Of a DNA stretch of 60,589 nt, positions 16,768-25,060 are shown in pieces (the stretch's first letter is position 1; every line of letters starts with the position of its first letter). The position numbers and the translations under genes are program-made. This DNA is from Teichococcus deserti. GTDB lineage: Bacteria; Pseudomonadota; Alphaproteobacteria; Acetobacterales; Acetobacteraceae. A model generated the notes under the pieces. That model did no database searches, had not been told where the DNA came from, and worked only from the letters and a program-made list of their open reading frames with translations. The stretch spans positions 1-60,589 of the forward strand of contig NZ_MLCO01000016.1 of the NCBI RefSeq assembly GCF_001982615.1. The letters are read 5' to 3'.

Positions 16768-18654
16768 ATGTCCGGCGCGCAGACGCTCAGCGGCAGCATG
16801 TCCGCGGTCAACATCTCCGTGGGCTCCGCCTATGAGGTGCAGGAGTTGATCCTGGTCAGCGGCGGCGCGGCCTATGGCACCTATGTCCATGGCGGCGGCA
16901 CCCAGACGATCGAGGCCGGCGGCAGCGCCTCGGGCGCGACCGTCTCTGCCGGCGGGCTGCAGCTGGTCGCGGAGGGCGGCAGCGCCTCGGCCACCGAGAT
17001 CCTGAGCGGCGGCATCGAGCAGGTGCAGGGCGGCGCAAGCCTCGGCGCCATGGTGCGCGGGGGCGGCCTGCAGCAGGTGCTGGAGGGCCATGCCAGCGGC
17101 ACCACGGTCTTCGGCAGCCAGACCGTCACCGGCGACGGGACGACCAACGGCAGCGCCACGGACACCACGGTCAGCGCCGGCGGCCTGCAGCTGGTCGAGC
17201 GTTTCGGCGAGACCGCCGGCACCGGGATCGCCTCCGGCGGCACGCAGCTGGTGCGGGAGGACGGCTATGCCAGCGGCACGATCGTCGCCGATGGCGGCCT
17301 GCAGCGGATTGAGGATTATGGCGGCGCCGAGGGGACGACCATCGGGTCCGGCGGCATCCAGAAGGTCGGCGACCTCGGCTTCGTCGCCTATGCCACGGTG
17401 GAATCGGGCGGCTTGCAGGACGTGGCCAGCGGCGGCACGGCCATCCTGACCACGCTGACCGGCGGGCGCCAGGAGGTGCTGGCCGGGGGCAGCGCCGCCG
17501 GCACCGAGCTCGGCGCCGGCACGCAATATGTCGCCGGCTTCACGGTGGCCACCTTCATTGATGCCGGCGCCACGCAATACGTGCTGGACGGCGGCACCGC
17601 CTATCAGAACATCGTGGAAGGCGTGTCCTACATCTCCGCCGGCGGCCTGGCGGGGCAGAATGCGATCGGCCATGGCGGGTTGCAGGTCATCCTGTCCGGC
17701 GGCATCGGCTCGGACACCAAGATCTATTCCGGCGGCACCCAGGTGATCCAGGCGGGCGGCATCGCGCAGGGCTGGATCGATATGATCGGCACCGGCGCGA
17801 CGCTGCAGCTCGGTGCGGCGGATGCGCTGGCGGACGGGCTGGTGATCAGCGGCTTCTCCTATGGCGACCGCATCGACCTCCAGGGGCTGAGCTACGATTC
17901 GAGCTGGAGCTGGAGCCTGCTCAGCGGCAGCACGCTGCAGGTCACCGACGGCGCCACCACCTACAACATGACCCTCGACGGCAGCTACACCGAGGACCAG
18001 CTCGACTTCAGCCGCGACAGCGGCGACGGCTCGATCATGATGACCGCGACCTGCTACGCCTCCGGCACGCGGATCATGACGATCAGCGGCGCGATCCCGG
18101 TCGAGGCGCTGCGCCCGGGCGACCACGTCACCACGATCGGCGCCTGCGGCAGCGCCTGGCAACCCATGCGTTGGCTGGGCGTGCAGACCGTGATGAAGCG
18201 CTTTGCCGACCCGCTGCAGGCCTATCCGGTGCGGATCCGCGCCGGGGCGCTGGCCGAGGGGCTGCCTTCGCGCGACCTGCTGCTGTCGCCCGACCATGCC
18301 ATCCGGCTGGACGGGCTGCTGGTGCAGGCCGGCGCCCTGGTCAATGGCCGCTCCATCGTCCGGCTCGCCGCCGCCGAGCTGCCGGAGCGGTTCTCCTACT
18401 ACCATATCGAGCTGCCGGAGCATGCGCTGGTGCTGGCCGAAGGGGTCGAGGGCGAAAGCTTCGTCGACAACGTCACCCGCCGCCGCTTCGACAATTTTTC
18501 TGAATTCGCCGCGCTGCATGGCGAGGCGGCGCTGCCGATCCCCGAGCTGCCGCTGCCACGGGTCAAATCGGCCCGCCAGCTGCCGGCCGCGCTGCGCGTC
18601 CGGCTGGCGGCCCGCGCCGCGGCGCTGGCAGGCGGCGCGGCGGCGGCCGCCTGA
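16768..18654 (+). CDS. Strand-loop-strand (AIDA-type) repeat protein with C-terminal Hint domain
   Basis: A 628-residue protein. About residues 43-340 form some 15 repeats of about 19 residues with the pattern GGxQxVxxGGxAxxTxxxx, the AIDA-type strand-loop-strand repeat. A linker (GFSYGDRIDLQGLSYD) follows, then a Hint domain beginning at Cys429 (CYASGTRIMT) with the LSPDHAIRL histidine segment and ending in an Ala/Arg-rich tail. There is no N-terminal signal and no autotransporter beta-barrel, so export would need another route, such as type I secretion. The neighbouring heptosyltransferase should glycosylate Ser/Thr in the repeats. The Hint domain may self-cleave. Expected role: a surface or matrix adhesin. 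Confidence 0.85.
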   Translation: MSGAQTLSGSMSAVNISVGSAYEVQELILVSGGAAYGTYVHGGGTQTIEAGGSASGATVSAGGLQLVAEGGSASATEILSGGIEQVQGGASLGAMVRGGGLQQVLEGHASGTTVFGSQTVTGDGTTNGSATDTTVSAGGLQLVERFGETAGTGIASGGTQLVREDGYASGTIVADGGLQRIEDYGGAEGTTIGSGGIQKVGDLGFVAYATVESGGLQDVASGGTAILTTLTGGRQEVLAGGSAAGTELGAGTQYVAGFTVATFIDAGATQYVLDGGTAYQNIVEGVSYISAGGLAGQNAIGHGGLQVILSGGIGSDTKIYSGGTQVIQAGGIAQGWIDMIGTGATLQLGAADALADGLVISGFSYGDRIDLQGLSYDSSWSWSLLSGSTLQVTDGATTYNMTLDGSYTEDQLDFSRDSGDGSIMMTATCYASGTRIMTISGAIPVEALRPGDHVTTIGACGSAWQPMRWLGVQTVMKRFADPLQAYPVRIRAGALAEGLPSRDLLLSPDHAIRLDGLLVQAGALVNGRSIVRLAAAELPERFSYYHIELPEHALVLAEGVEGESFVDNVTRRRFDNFSEFAALHGEAALPIPELPLPRVKSARQLPAALRVRLAARAAALAGGAAAAA

Positions 18655-18663
18655 GCCTTCCCT

Positions 18664-20289
18664 TCAGGGCGCCAGCGCCGCCGGCCGGGAAGCGGCGCGC
18701 GGTGCCGGGCCGGCCAGCAGCGCCGTCACCGCCTCGGCCGGCATCGGCCGGCCGAACAGCCAGCCCTGGCCGATGGCGCAGCCCAGATCGTCGAGCAGCG
18801 CCGCCTCGGCCTCGCGCTCGACGCCTTCGGCGACGGTCGCCATGCCCAGGCTGGCGGCCATGGCGATGACGGCGCCGACGATGCTGCGGCATTCCGGCTG
18901 CTCGCTCATCCGGCCGACGAAGCTGGCATCGATCTTGATCTTGTCGAAGGGCAGCGCGCGCAGATGGCTCAGGCTGGAATAGCCGGTGCCGAAATCGTCC
19001 AGCGCCAGCCGCATGCCGCGCTGCTTCAGCCGCAGCAGAGCGGCGCGGGCGCGGTCCAGGTCGCCGATCAGCGCGCTCTCGGTCAGCTCCAGCTCCAGCC
19101 GCGCCGGGTCGAACCCGGTCTCCGCCAGGATGTCCTCCAGTCGCGGCGTCAGGCCTTCATCCGACAGCTGCAGCGCCGAGAGATTGACCGCGATGGTCAG
19201 CGGCATCGGCCAGTCGCGCGCCGCCAGGCAGGCGCGGCGCAGCAGCGCCTCGGTCAGCGGCCCGATCAGCCCCGCCTCCTCGGCCAGTGGGATGAAGGCG
19301 GCGGGCGAGACCATGCCGCGCTGCGGATGCGGCCAGCGCGCCAGCACCTCGAAGCCGATCAGCCGCCGCGCCGGCAGCGCCACCAGCGGCTGGAAATAGG
19401 GCTCGATGGCACCCTGCTCGATCGCCTCGGGCAACTCGGCCAGCAGCGCGGCGGCGGCCTGGGCGGCGGCCTCCATGTCGGGGGCGAAGCGGCGCTGGCT
19501 GCCGCGCGCCTCGGCCTTGGCGCGCTGCAGGGCGAGCTCGGCGCGGTGCTGCAGCAGCCCGGCCTCGGCGCCGTCGGCAGGGTGCAGCGCGATGCCGATG
19601 CTGGCGCTCAGCCGCAGCCGCTGCCCCTCCAGCCGGAAGGGCCGGCGCAGCAGCCCGCCCAGCCGCCGCGCCGCGGCCTCGGCCGCCACCCCGCTGTCGC
19701 AGGGCATCATCAGCAGGAACTCGTCGCCGCCGATGCGGGCGGCCAGCCCCGCCTCCGGCAGGGCGCCGCGCAGCCGGGCGGCGACCTGGCGCAGCAGGCG
19801 GTCGCCCAGCACCGCCCCATGCAGCTCGTTGACCAGGCGGAAGCGGTCCAGGTCGATGCGGAACAGCGCCAGCGGCGTGCCGCCGGCCAGCCGCGCCACC
19901 AGCGCCTCGGTGAGCTGGCGGCGGTTGGGCAGGCCGGTCAGCGGGTCCTCGGCGGCGGCGCGCTGCAGCTCGGCCTCGGCGCGATGGCGGCAGGCGCGCT
20001 CGCGCCGGTGCTCCCGGTCGCGGCGCAGCGCATAGGCGGCCAGGCCGAAGGGCAGGATGAAGGCCAGGGTCAGCAGCTCGTCCAGCTGCCAGTCCTCATG
20101 CGCCTCGACGAAGCGCTGGATGGTCTCATAGGAATCGCAAAGGCTGGCCAGGGCGAACAGGCCCAGGCACGCCGCGAGGATCAGCAGCAGGTCGCGCCGC
20201 GCCCGGCCCGGGCGGGGCGCCAGGCGGAAGGCCCGGCGGCGGCGGGGACGGCCGCTCGGGGCGGCGGCGGAACAGGCCTGGGGGCGCAT
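18664..20289 (-). CDS. GGDEF-EAL cyclic-di-GMP signalling protein
   Basis: A 541-residue inner-membrane protein. Two N-terminal helices (roughly residues 33-52 and 67-87) precede a short coiled linker, a GGDEF domain (LTGLPNRR, then ARIGGDEFLLM) and an EAL domain (FEVLARW, AVNLSALQL, DDFGTGYSSL, GQGWLFGRP). The GGDEF motif is intact. The RxxD inhibitory site just before it is absent. The EAL signature reads EVL, a variant also found in active enzymes. It probably makes or degrades cyclic di-GMP. It converges with the repeat-protein gene with a gap of 9 bp. Confidence 0.92.
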   Translation of the reverse strand: MRPQACSAAAPSGRPRRRRAFRLAPRPGRARRDLLLILAACLGLFALASLCDSYETIQRFVEAHEDWQLDELLTLAFILPFGLAAYALRRDREHRRERACRHRAEAELQRAAAEDPLTGLPNRRQLTEALVARLAGGTPLALFRIDLDRFRLVNELHGAVLGDRLLRQVAARLRGALPEAGLAARIGGDEFLLMMPCDSGVAAEAAARRLGGLLRRPFRLEGQRLRLSASIGIALHPADGAEAGLLQHRAELALQRAKAEARGSQRRFAPDMEAAAQAAAALLAELPEAIEQGAIEPYFQPLVALPARRLIGFEVLARWPHPQRGMVSPAAFIPLAEEAGLIGPLTEALLRRACLAARDWPMPLTIAVNLSALQLSDEGLTPRLEDILAETGFDPARLELELTESALIGDLDRARAALLRLKQRGMRLALDDFGTGYSSLSHLRALPFDKIKIDASFVGRMSEQPECRSIVGAVIAMAASLGMATVAEGVEREAEAALLDDLGCAIGQGWLFGRPMPAEAVTALLAGPAPRAASRPAALAP

Positions 20290-20491
20290 CTCGTCTCATT
20301 TTTCGGCAATCTTCTTGCCGTCTAGCGGAGATTGCTCAACGATCGATGAAGGCCGGCGCGACGCGGCGGTGTTGCCGCCCCTTGAAGCGCCGTGGCGGCC
20401 GCCGAATCTGCGCTAGCATTGGCCATCACAGGCACCCTGCCGGAAGGATCCCCAGCTTGAGCGCCAGCATCACCGCCAGGACCCGCGCCGG

Positions 20492-20803
20492 ATGAGCGCC
20501 GAGGCGCCGCCGGCGCCAGGGCTCGGGGTTTCCAGCCTCAGCCGGGCGCGCGAGGACCGGCTCTGGGCCGTGGTCGCCGCCATCGGCCGCCGCACCCGCA
20601 TCGCCGAGATCTATCCGAGCCGCGCCGCCGCCGATGCCGATCGCAGCTGGCGCGAGCAGCAGATCCGCGCCTATGCCGGCTTCCTGCGCAGTTCCAGCAT
20701 GCCGATGCCGAGCTACAGCGTGACGCCGATCCGCCGCGCCGACCTGCCGCGCGGCTGGCGCCCGCTGCCGGCCCTGGGCTTTCTGCGCGGGCAGTTCGGC
20801 TGA
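20492..20803 (+). CDS. Small hypothetical protein
   Basis: A 103-residue protein, not recognised. It is rich in Arg and Ala and has a WAVVAAIGRRTRIAEIYPS segment and a C-terminal GWRPLPALGFLRGQFG. No signal peptide or membrane helix. An AGGA lies about 12 nt before the ATG. A 12-codon reading frame starting at TTG 20457, with AAGGA upstream, ends in a TGA that overlaps this ATG, which could couple translation. It lies between a cyclic-di-GMP gene and a helicase gene on its own. Confidence 0.5.
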   Translation: MSAEAPPAPGLGVSSLSRAREDRLWAVVAAIGRRTRIAEIYPSRAAADADRSWREQQIRAYAGFLRSSSMPMPSYSVTPIRRADLPRGWRPLPALGFLRGQFG

Positions 20804-20917
20804 GGGGTTCTTTGCGTTTGACGCAGCGCAGCATGGCCCGGTAGAAGCGCGCCTCCCCTCACGCCTGCCAGCCCGAACCGGCGCAGCCCTGATCCGCGCC
20901 GGAGGCGCCGCACGACC

Positions 20918-22207
20918 ATGTCCCCGACCTTCCAAGAGCTGGGTCTCGCGGCCTCCCTGCTGCGCGCGCTGGACGAGGCCGGCTATGTCCGCCCGACGCC
21001 GATCCAGGCGCAGTCGATCCCGCTGCTGCTCGCGGGCCGTGATCTGCTGGGCATGGCGCAGACCGGCACCGGCAAGACCGCCGCCTTCGCCCTGCCGCTG
21101 CTGCACCGCTTGGCCGCCGATCCCAGGCCCGCGCCGAAGGGCGGCGCCCGCGTGCTGGTGCTGGCGCCGACGCGCGAGCTGGTCTCGCAGATCGCCGACG
21201 GTTTTTCTCAGTTTGGCCGGCACCAGGGGCCGACGGTCACCACGATCTTCGGCGGGGTCAGCCAGTTCCACCAGGTCAATGCGCTGAAGGAAGGCGTCGA
21301 CATCATCGTCGCCGCGCCGGGCCGGCTGCTCGACCTGATCGGCCAGGGGCTGTGCGACCTGTCGCAGCTCGAGGCGCTGGTGCTGGACGAGGCCGACCAG
21401 ATGCTCGACATGGGCTTCGCCAAGCCGATCGAGCGGATCGTCGCGACGCTGCCGAAGGACCGGCACACGCTGCTCTTCTCCGCGACCATGCCGAAGTCGA
21501 TTGCGGCGCTCGCCGAGAGCCTGCTGCGCGAGCCTGCCAAGGTCGAGATCGCGCCGCCCTCCACCACCGTCGATCGCATCGAGCAGTCGGTGATGTTCCT
21601 CGACGCCGCCGACAAGCGGGCCGCGCTGCTCTCCCTGCTGGCGACGCCGGGCATCGGCCAGGCCGTCGTCTTCACGCTGACGAAAAACATCGCCAACGAG
21701 GTCTGCGGCTTCATCACCGAGGCCGGCATCACCGCCGAGGCGCTGCACGGCAACAAGTCGCAGGGCCAGCGCGAGCGGGCGCTCGAGGCCTTCCGCGCCG
21801 GCACGGTGCAGGTGCTGGTGGCGACCGACATCGCCGCCCGCGGCATCGACGTCGACACCGTGACCCATGTCTTCAACCACGACCTGCCGGCCGTGGCGGA
21901 GAGCTATGTCCACCGCATCGGCCGCACCGGCCGGGCCGGGCGCAGCGGCGTGGCCGTGACGCTCTGCGACGCCGAGCAGCGCGCCTGGCTGCGCGACGTC
22001 GAGCGCGAGATCGGCCGTGCCCTGGATGTACAGGCCGACCACGCCTGGCATTCCGAGGCGGCGCGGCTGTCGACCCTGCGCCCGCCGGTGCTGGGCGGCG
22101 GCCCGGTCAAGGAGATCAAGCCGCAGGAGAAGCGCGAGCGGAAGGTCTGGACCGAGGAAGAGAAGCTCGCCGCCCGCGAGGCCGCCCTCGCCAGGAAGGC
22201 CGCCTGA
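20918..22207 (+). CDS. rhlE: DEAD-box ATP-dependent RNA helicase (RhlE-like)
   Basis: A 429-residue RNA helicase. All core motifs are visible: Q motif PTPIQAQSIP, motif I AQTGTGKTAA, Ia PTRELV, II DEAD, III SAT, IV/V region ARGIDVD, VI HRIGRTGRAG. A basic C-terminal tail follows (EIKPQEKRERKVWTEEEK). It unwinds structured RNA in the cytoplasm during ribosome assembly or cold adaptation. The GGAGG RBS is about 12 nt upstream. A strong hairpin begins at its stop codon. Confidence 0.93.
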   Translation: MSPTFQELGLAASLLRALDEAGYVRPTPIQAQSIPLLLAGRDLLGMAQTGTGKTAAFALPLLHRLAADPRPAPKGGARVLVLAPTRELVSQIADGFSQFGRHQGPTVTTIFGGVSQFHQVNALKEGVDIIVAAPGRLLDLIGQGLCDLSQLEALVLDEADQMLDMGFAKPIERIVATLPKDRHTLLFSATMPKSIAALAESLLREPAKVEIAPPSTTVDRIEQSVMFLDAADKRAALLSLLATPGIGQAVVFTLTKNIANEVCGFITEAGITAEALHGNKSQGQRERALEAFRAGTVQVLVATDIAARGIDVDTVTHVFNHDLPAVAESYVHRIGRTGRAGRSGVAVTLCDAEQRAWLRDVEREIGRALDVQADHAWHSEAARLSTLRPPVLGGGPVKEIKPQEKRERKVWTEEEKLAAREAALARKAA

Positions 22208-22245
22208 ACCAACCCGCCTTCGGAAAGACGAAGGCAGGCTGGTTC
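22206..22245 (+). terminator. Hairpin at the helicase 3' end
   Basis: A 17-bp stem (22206-22222 with 22229-22245) has two C-A mismatches and a 6-nt loop GAAAGA. It begins within the stop codon of the helicase gene. There is no T-run after it, so it may act as a weak terminator or as a 3' stabiliser. Confidence 0.5.
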
Positions 22246-22263
22246 AGGACGTTGTTTGATCGC

Positions 22264-22303
22264 GTGATTCAGGCTTCTCGGTGATCCCGCCTCAAGCCAT
22301 CAC
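22264..22303. repeat. 40-bp palindromic repeat, copy A
   Basis: The element starts GTGATTCAGGC and ends AGCCATCAC, so its ends can pair. It matches a second element at 25016-25055 at 31 of 40 positions. It lies 3 bp beyond the stop codon of the leftward enoyl-CoA hydratase gene and so may also serve as its terminator. Confidence 0.65.
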
Positions 22304-22306
22304 GCC

Positions 22307-23104
22307 CTAACGGCCCTTGAAGGCCGGCTCCCGCTTGCCCAGGAAGGCGTCGCGGCCTTCCTGGAAATCTTCCGTGGTGTAGAGCAGGCCCTGGAAATCC
22401 GCTTCTGCCTGCAGCGACTCCGCCAGTGTCCCGGTCGAGCGGTTCAGCAGCGTCTTGGCCAGGGCATTGGACAGCGGCGCCCTTGCTGCGATCTGCCGGG
22501 CGAGCGCCCGCGCCTCTTCCAGCGCTTTCCCGGGCTCGGCCAGATGGTCGACCAGGCCGAGGCCGGCTGCCTCCTCCGCCCCCATCGGCGCGCCGACCAG
22601 CATGACGCGCTTGGCCCGCCCCAGCCCCATCCGCCGCTGCAGCGTCCAGGCCAGGCCCAGATCCGGCACCAGCCCGACGCGGTTGAAGGAGCAGGTGAAG
22701 ACCGCCGCGCGCGAGGCGACGACGATGTCGCAGGCCGCCGCGACCGAGATGCCGGCGCCGGCGGCATGACCTTCCACCGCGGCGATCACCGGCTTCTCGC
22801 CCTCGGCCAGCAGGCGGATCATGCGATGGCCCCAATGCAGCCGCGCCCGCCCGCCCATGCCGGTGATGCCCTGCATGCCGGAGATGTCGCCGCCGGCGCA
22901 GAAATGCCCGCCCTCGCCGGTCAGCACGATGGCGCGGACCTCTGTCTTGCCCAGCGCCGCCTCCAGATGCGCCATCATCGCCTCGCGCAGCGCCGGGGCC
23001 AGGGCGTTGCGGCGACGCGGATAGGACATGGTCAGCTCCAGCACGCCCGCCTCCAGGCGGGCATGGGTGGTGGCTTCCGCGGCTTCGGCGATCTTCTGGT
23101 CCAT
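22307..23104 (-). CDS. Enoyl-CoA hydratase/isomerase family protein
   Basis: A 265-residue crotonase-fold enzyme. The first oxyanion-hole region is HFCAGGDISGM and the second is EGHAAGAGISVAAACD. In the position of the first catalytic Glu of true hydratases it has Gly-Ala-Gly-Ile, so isomerase or other crotonase chemistry is possible. The start at 23104 (MDQKIAEAAEA) has GGGAG upstream. Last gene of a leftward cluster with an SDR, a Bug receptor and a second hydratase, which suggests CoA-dependent degradation of an imported acid. Confidence 0.85.
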   Translation of the reverse strand: MDQKIAEAAEATTHARLEAGVLELTMSYPRRRNALAPALREAMMAHLEAALGKTEVRAIVLTGEGGHFCAGGDISGMQGITGMGGRARLHWGHRMIRLLAEGEKPVIAAVEGHAAGAGISVAAACDIVVASRAAVFTCSFNRVGLVPDLGLAWTLQRRMGLGRAKRVMLVGAPMGAEEAAGLGLVDHLAEPGKALEEARALARQIAARAPLSNALAKTLLNRSTGTLAESLQAEADFQGLLYTTEDFQEGRDAFLGKREPAFKGR

Positions 23105-23151
23105 GTGTCTCTCCCTTGTCCCGGGGAGGCTAGACCGCCCGGCGCCCCGCG

Positions 23152-23934
23152 TCACACCCCACGGCTGAGGCCCCCATCGACCGCGATGGCCTGGCCGGTG
23201 ACATAGGCCGCCACGGGGCTGACCAGGAAGGACACCATGGCGGCGACCTCGGCCGGGGTGCCGAGCCGGCCCATCGGGATGTCGGACGCGACGCGGGCCA
23301 GCACCTCGGCTTCGGAAATCCCCTCGTCGGCCGCCATCTGCTTCGCCCGCGACTGCCAGAGCGGCGTCAGCGCCCGACCGGGAGAGACGCTGTTCACCGC
23401 GATGCCCTCCGCCGCCAGTTCCAGCGACAGCGTCTTGGCCAGGGCCAGCACGCCGGCCTTGTGCACGTTGGAGACCACCTGATGCGCCGTCGGCTGCCGC
23501 GCCGAGACGGCGCCCAGCAGCACCACCCGCGCATCGCCGGCCGCCCGCAGCATCGGCAGCAGCGCGCGCACCGCCCGCACCGTGCCGAGGATGTTGAATT
23601 CGTAGTTCTCCAGCCAGGCCTCGTCGGAGAGGTCGCCGAAGGCGCTGCGCCGGCTGCCGCCCGCGGCACAGACCAGGGCATGCAGCGGCAGCCCGCCCAG
23701 CTTGTCCACCAGCGCCGCCAGCGAGGCCGGATCGGCCTGGTCGCAGACGATGGTCTCCGGCGCCGTGCCGGCCTCCTCCATCAGCGTCGCCGCGGCGCTG
23801 GCCAAGCGGGCAGGGTCGCGCCCGGCGATGGCGACCCGCGCCCCCTCCCGCAGCAATTGCCCGGCCGTCGCCAGGCCGATGCCGGAGGAGCCGCCGATCA
23901 CCAGGGCGAACCGCCCCTGCATGCCCAAGTCCAT
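23152..23934 (-). CDS. SDR-family oxidoreductase lacking the catalytic Tyr
   Basis: A 260-residue Rossmann-fold protein with the cofactor motif IGGSSGIG and a C-terminal TGQAIAVDGGLSRG. The usual YxxxK is replaced by SNVHK (Ser-x-x-x-Lys). This replacement is typical of a divergent SDR subgroup in which Ser stands at the Tyr position. The start at 23934 (MDLGMQGRF) lies 4 bp after the Bug stop. Reaction unknown; probably an acyl-CoA or ketone reductase-like step in the same cluster. Confidence 0.82.
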   Translation of the reverse strand: MDLGMQGRFALVIGGSSGIGLATAGQLLREGARVAIAGRDPARLASAAATLMEEAGTAPETIVCDQADPASLAALVDKLGGLPLHALVCAAGGSRRSAFGDLSDEAWLENYEFNILGTVRAVRALLPMLRAAGDARVVLLGAVSARQPTAHQVVSNVHKAGVLALAKTLSLELAAEGIAVNSVSPGRALTPLWQSRAKQMAADEGISEAEVLARVASDIPMGRLGTPAEVAAMVSFLVSPVAAYVTGQAIAVDGGLSRGV

Positions 23935-23938
23935 TCGA

Positions 23939-24922
23939 TCACTCCACCTTGGCGCCGGTGGCCCGCACGATCGGCGCCCATTTTTCCGTCTCAATCCTGA
24001 TGAAGCTGGCCAACTCCGCCGGGGTACTCAGCAGAGGCTCGACCCCCTGGCCCTCCAGGGCGGCGGAGACGTCCGGGTCGGCCAGGGCCTCGCGCATCAC
24101 CCCGTTCATCCGGGTGACGATGGCCGGCGGCAGGCCCTTGGGCCCGACCAGCGCGTACCAGTTCTGCACCTCGTAGCCCGGCAGGCTTTCGGCCACCGTC
24201 GGCACGTCGGGGCGGGCCTTGATGCGCTGCGCCGTCGGCACCGCCAGCAGCCGGAGCCGCCCGGCCTGCACCTGCGGCAGGGCGGTGGGCGCGGTGGAGA
24301 AGGCATAGTCCACCTTGCCGCTCATCAGGTCGGTCATCATCGGCCCGCCGCCGCGATAGGGCACATGGACCGTCTTCACGCCCGCCATCTGGTCGAGCAG
24401 CGCGCCGGCCAGATGCCCTGCCCCCCCGATGCCCGAGGAGCCATAGGTGATGGTCTCCGGCGCCGCTTTGGCCGCGGCGATGAGATCGGCCAGGCTCTTC
24501 CACGGCCGGTCCACCGGCACCACCAGAACGTTCAGCACGTTGCCCGACATGGCGATCGGCGTCAGATCGGCCTGCGGGTCGAAGGGCATGCTGGCATAGA
24601 GGCTGGGATTGATCGCCAGCGCGCCGATGGTGCCCATCAGGAAGGTGGCGCCGTCGGGGGGCGAGCGCACCACGATTTCGGTGGCGAGATTGCCGCCGGC
24701 GCCGGGCCGGTTCTCGATCAGCACCGGCTGGCCGAGCAGCGCGGTCAGCCGCGGCTGCATCACCCGGGTGCTGATGTCGGTGGCGCCGCCGGCGGCGAAG
24801 CCGACGACGATGCGGATCGGCTTGCTGGGCCAGGCTTCCTGGGCGCTGAGCAGCCCGGGCCTGGCCAGAGGCAGCGCGAGCCCCCCCAGCCCGGCGCCCA
24901 GCAGGGTGCGGCGGTCGATCAT
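23939..24922 (-). CDS. Bug/TctC-type tripartite tricarboxylate receptor
   Basis: A 327-residue receptor. Export signal MIDRRTLLGAGLGGLALP, then WPSKPIRIVVGFAAGGATDI, with the later loop HVPYRGGGPMMTDLMSG. The start at 24922 has GGAGGAGG close upstream. It captures a carboxylate in the periplasm. It is the second gene of a cluster with two crotonase enzymes and an SDR; no TctAB carrier is near, so a shared carrier elsewhere is needed. Confidence 0.9.
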   Translation of the reverse strand: MIDRRTLLGAGLGGLALPLARPGLLSAQEAWPSKPIRIVVGFAAGGATDISTRVMQPRLTALLGQPVLIENRPGAGGNLATEIVVRSPPDGATFLMGTIGALAINPSLYASMPFDPQADLTPIAMSGNVLNVLVVPVDRPWKSLADLIAAAKAAPETITYGSSGIGGAGHLAGALLDQMAGVKTVHVPYRGGGPMMTDLMSGKVDYAFSTAPTALPQVQAGRLRLLAVPTAQRIKARPDVPTVAESLPGYEVQNWYALVGPKGLPPAIVTRMNGVMREALADPDVSAALEGQGVEPLLSTPAELASFIRIETEKWAPIVRATGAKVE

Positions 24923-25010
24923 CGGACTTCCTCCTCCGGCGGCCGCGGCCGGGCCCGTCTGTCGCGGGTCCTCTGGCCGGGCCGGGTCGCTTGAACCGGA
25001 AGCTTGGCTG

Positions 25011-25060
25011 AGCCTGTGATTCACGCCTTTCGGCGAAGGCGCCTCAGGCGATCACAGGCT
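25011..25060. repeat. 40-bp palindromic repeat, copy B, in a 50-nt hairpin
   Basis: The core 25016-25055 begins GTGATTCACGC and ends AGGCGATCAC. It matches copy A at 31 of 40 positions. The flanks extend the stem to 10 bp (AGCCTGTGAT with ATCACAGGCT), and an inner hairpin CGCCTT/AAGGCG lies within. It reaches to the stop codon of the enoyl-CoA hydratase gene at 25059. Both copies lie just after the 3' end of an enoyl-CoA hydratase gene. Confidence 0.7.

Noticed and set aside
16900-17770. Periodic repeats that might be a CRISPR or a DNA satellite
   Set aside because: The period of about 57 bp follows codons and gives conserved GGxQxV protein repeats with diverged bases, so it is a protein repeat.
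15343-18519. A 1058-codon open frame on the minus strand
   Set aside because: It is antisense to the heptosyltransferase and the repeat protein; its repeats only mirror the repeats of the plus strand gene.
16768-18654. Classical AIDA-type autotransporter
   Set aside because: No signal peptide and no C-terminal beta-barrel; the C-terminus is a Hint domain.
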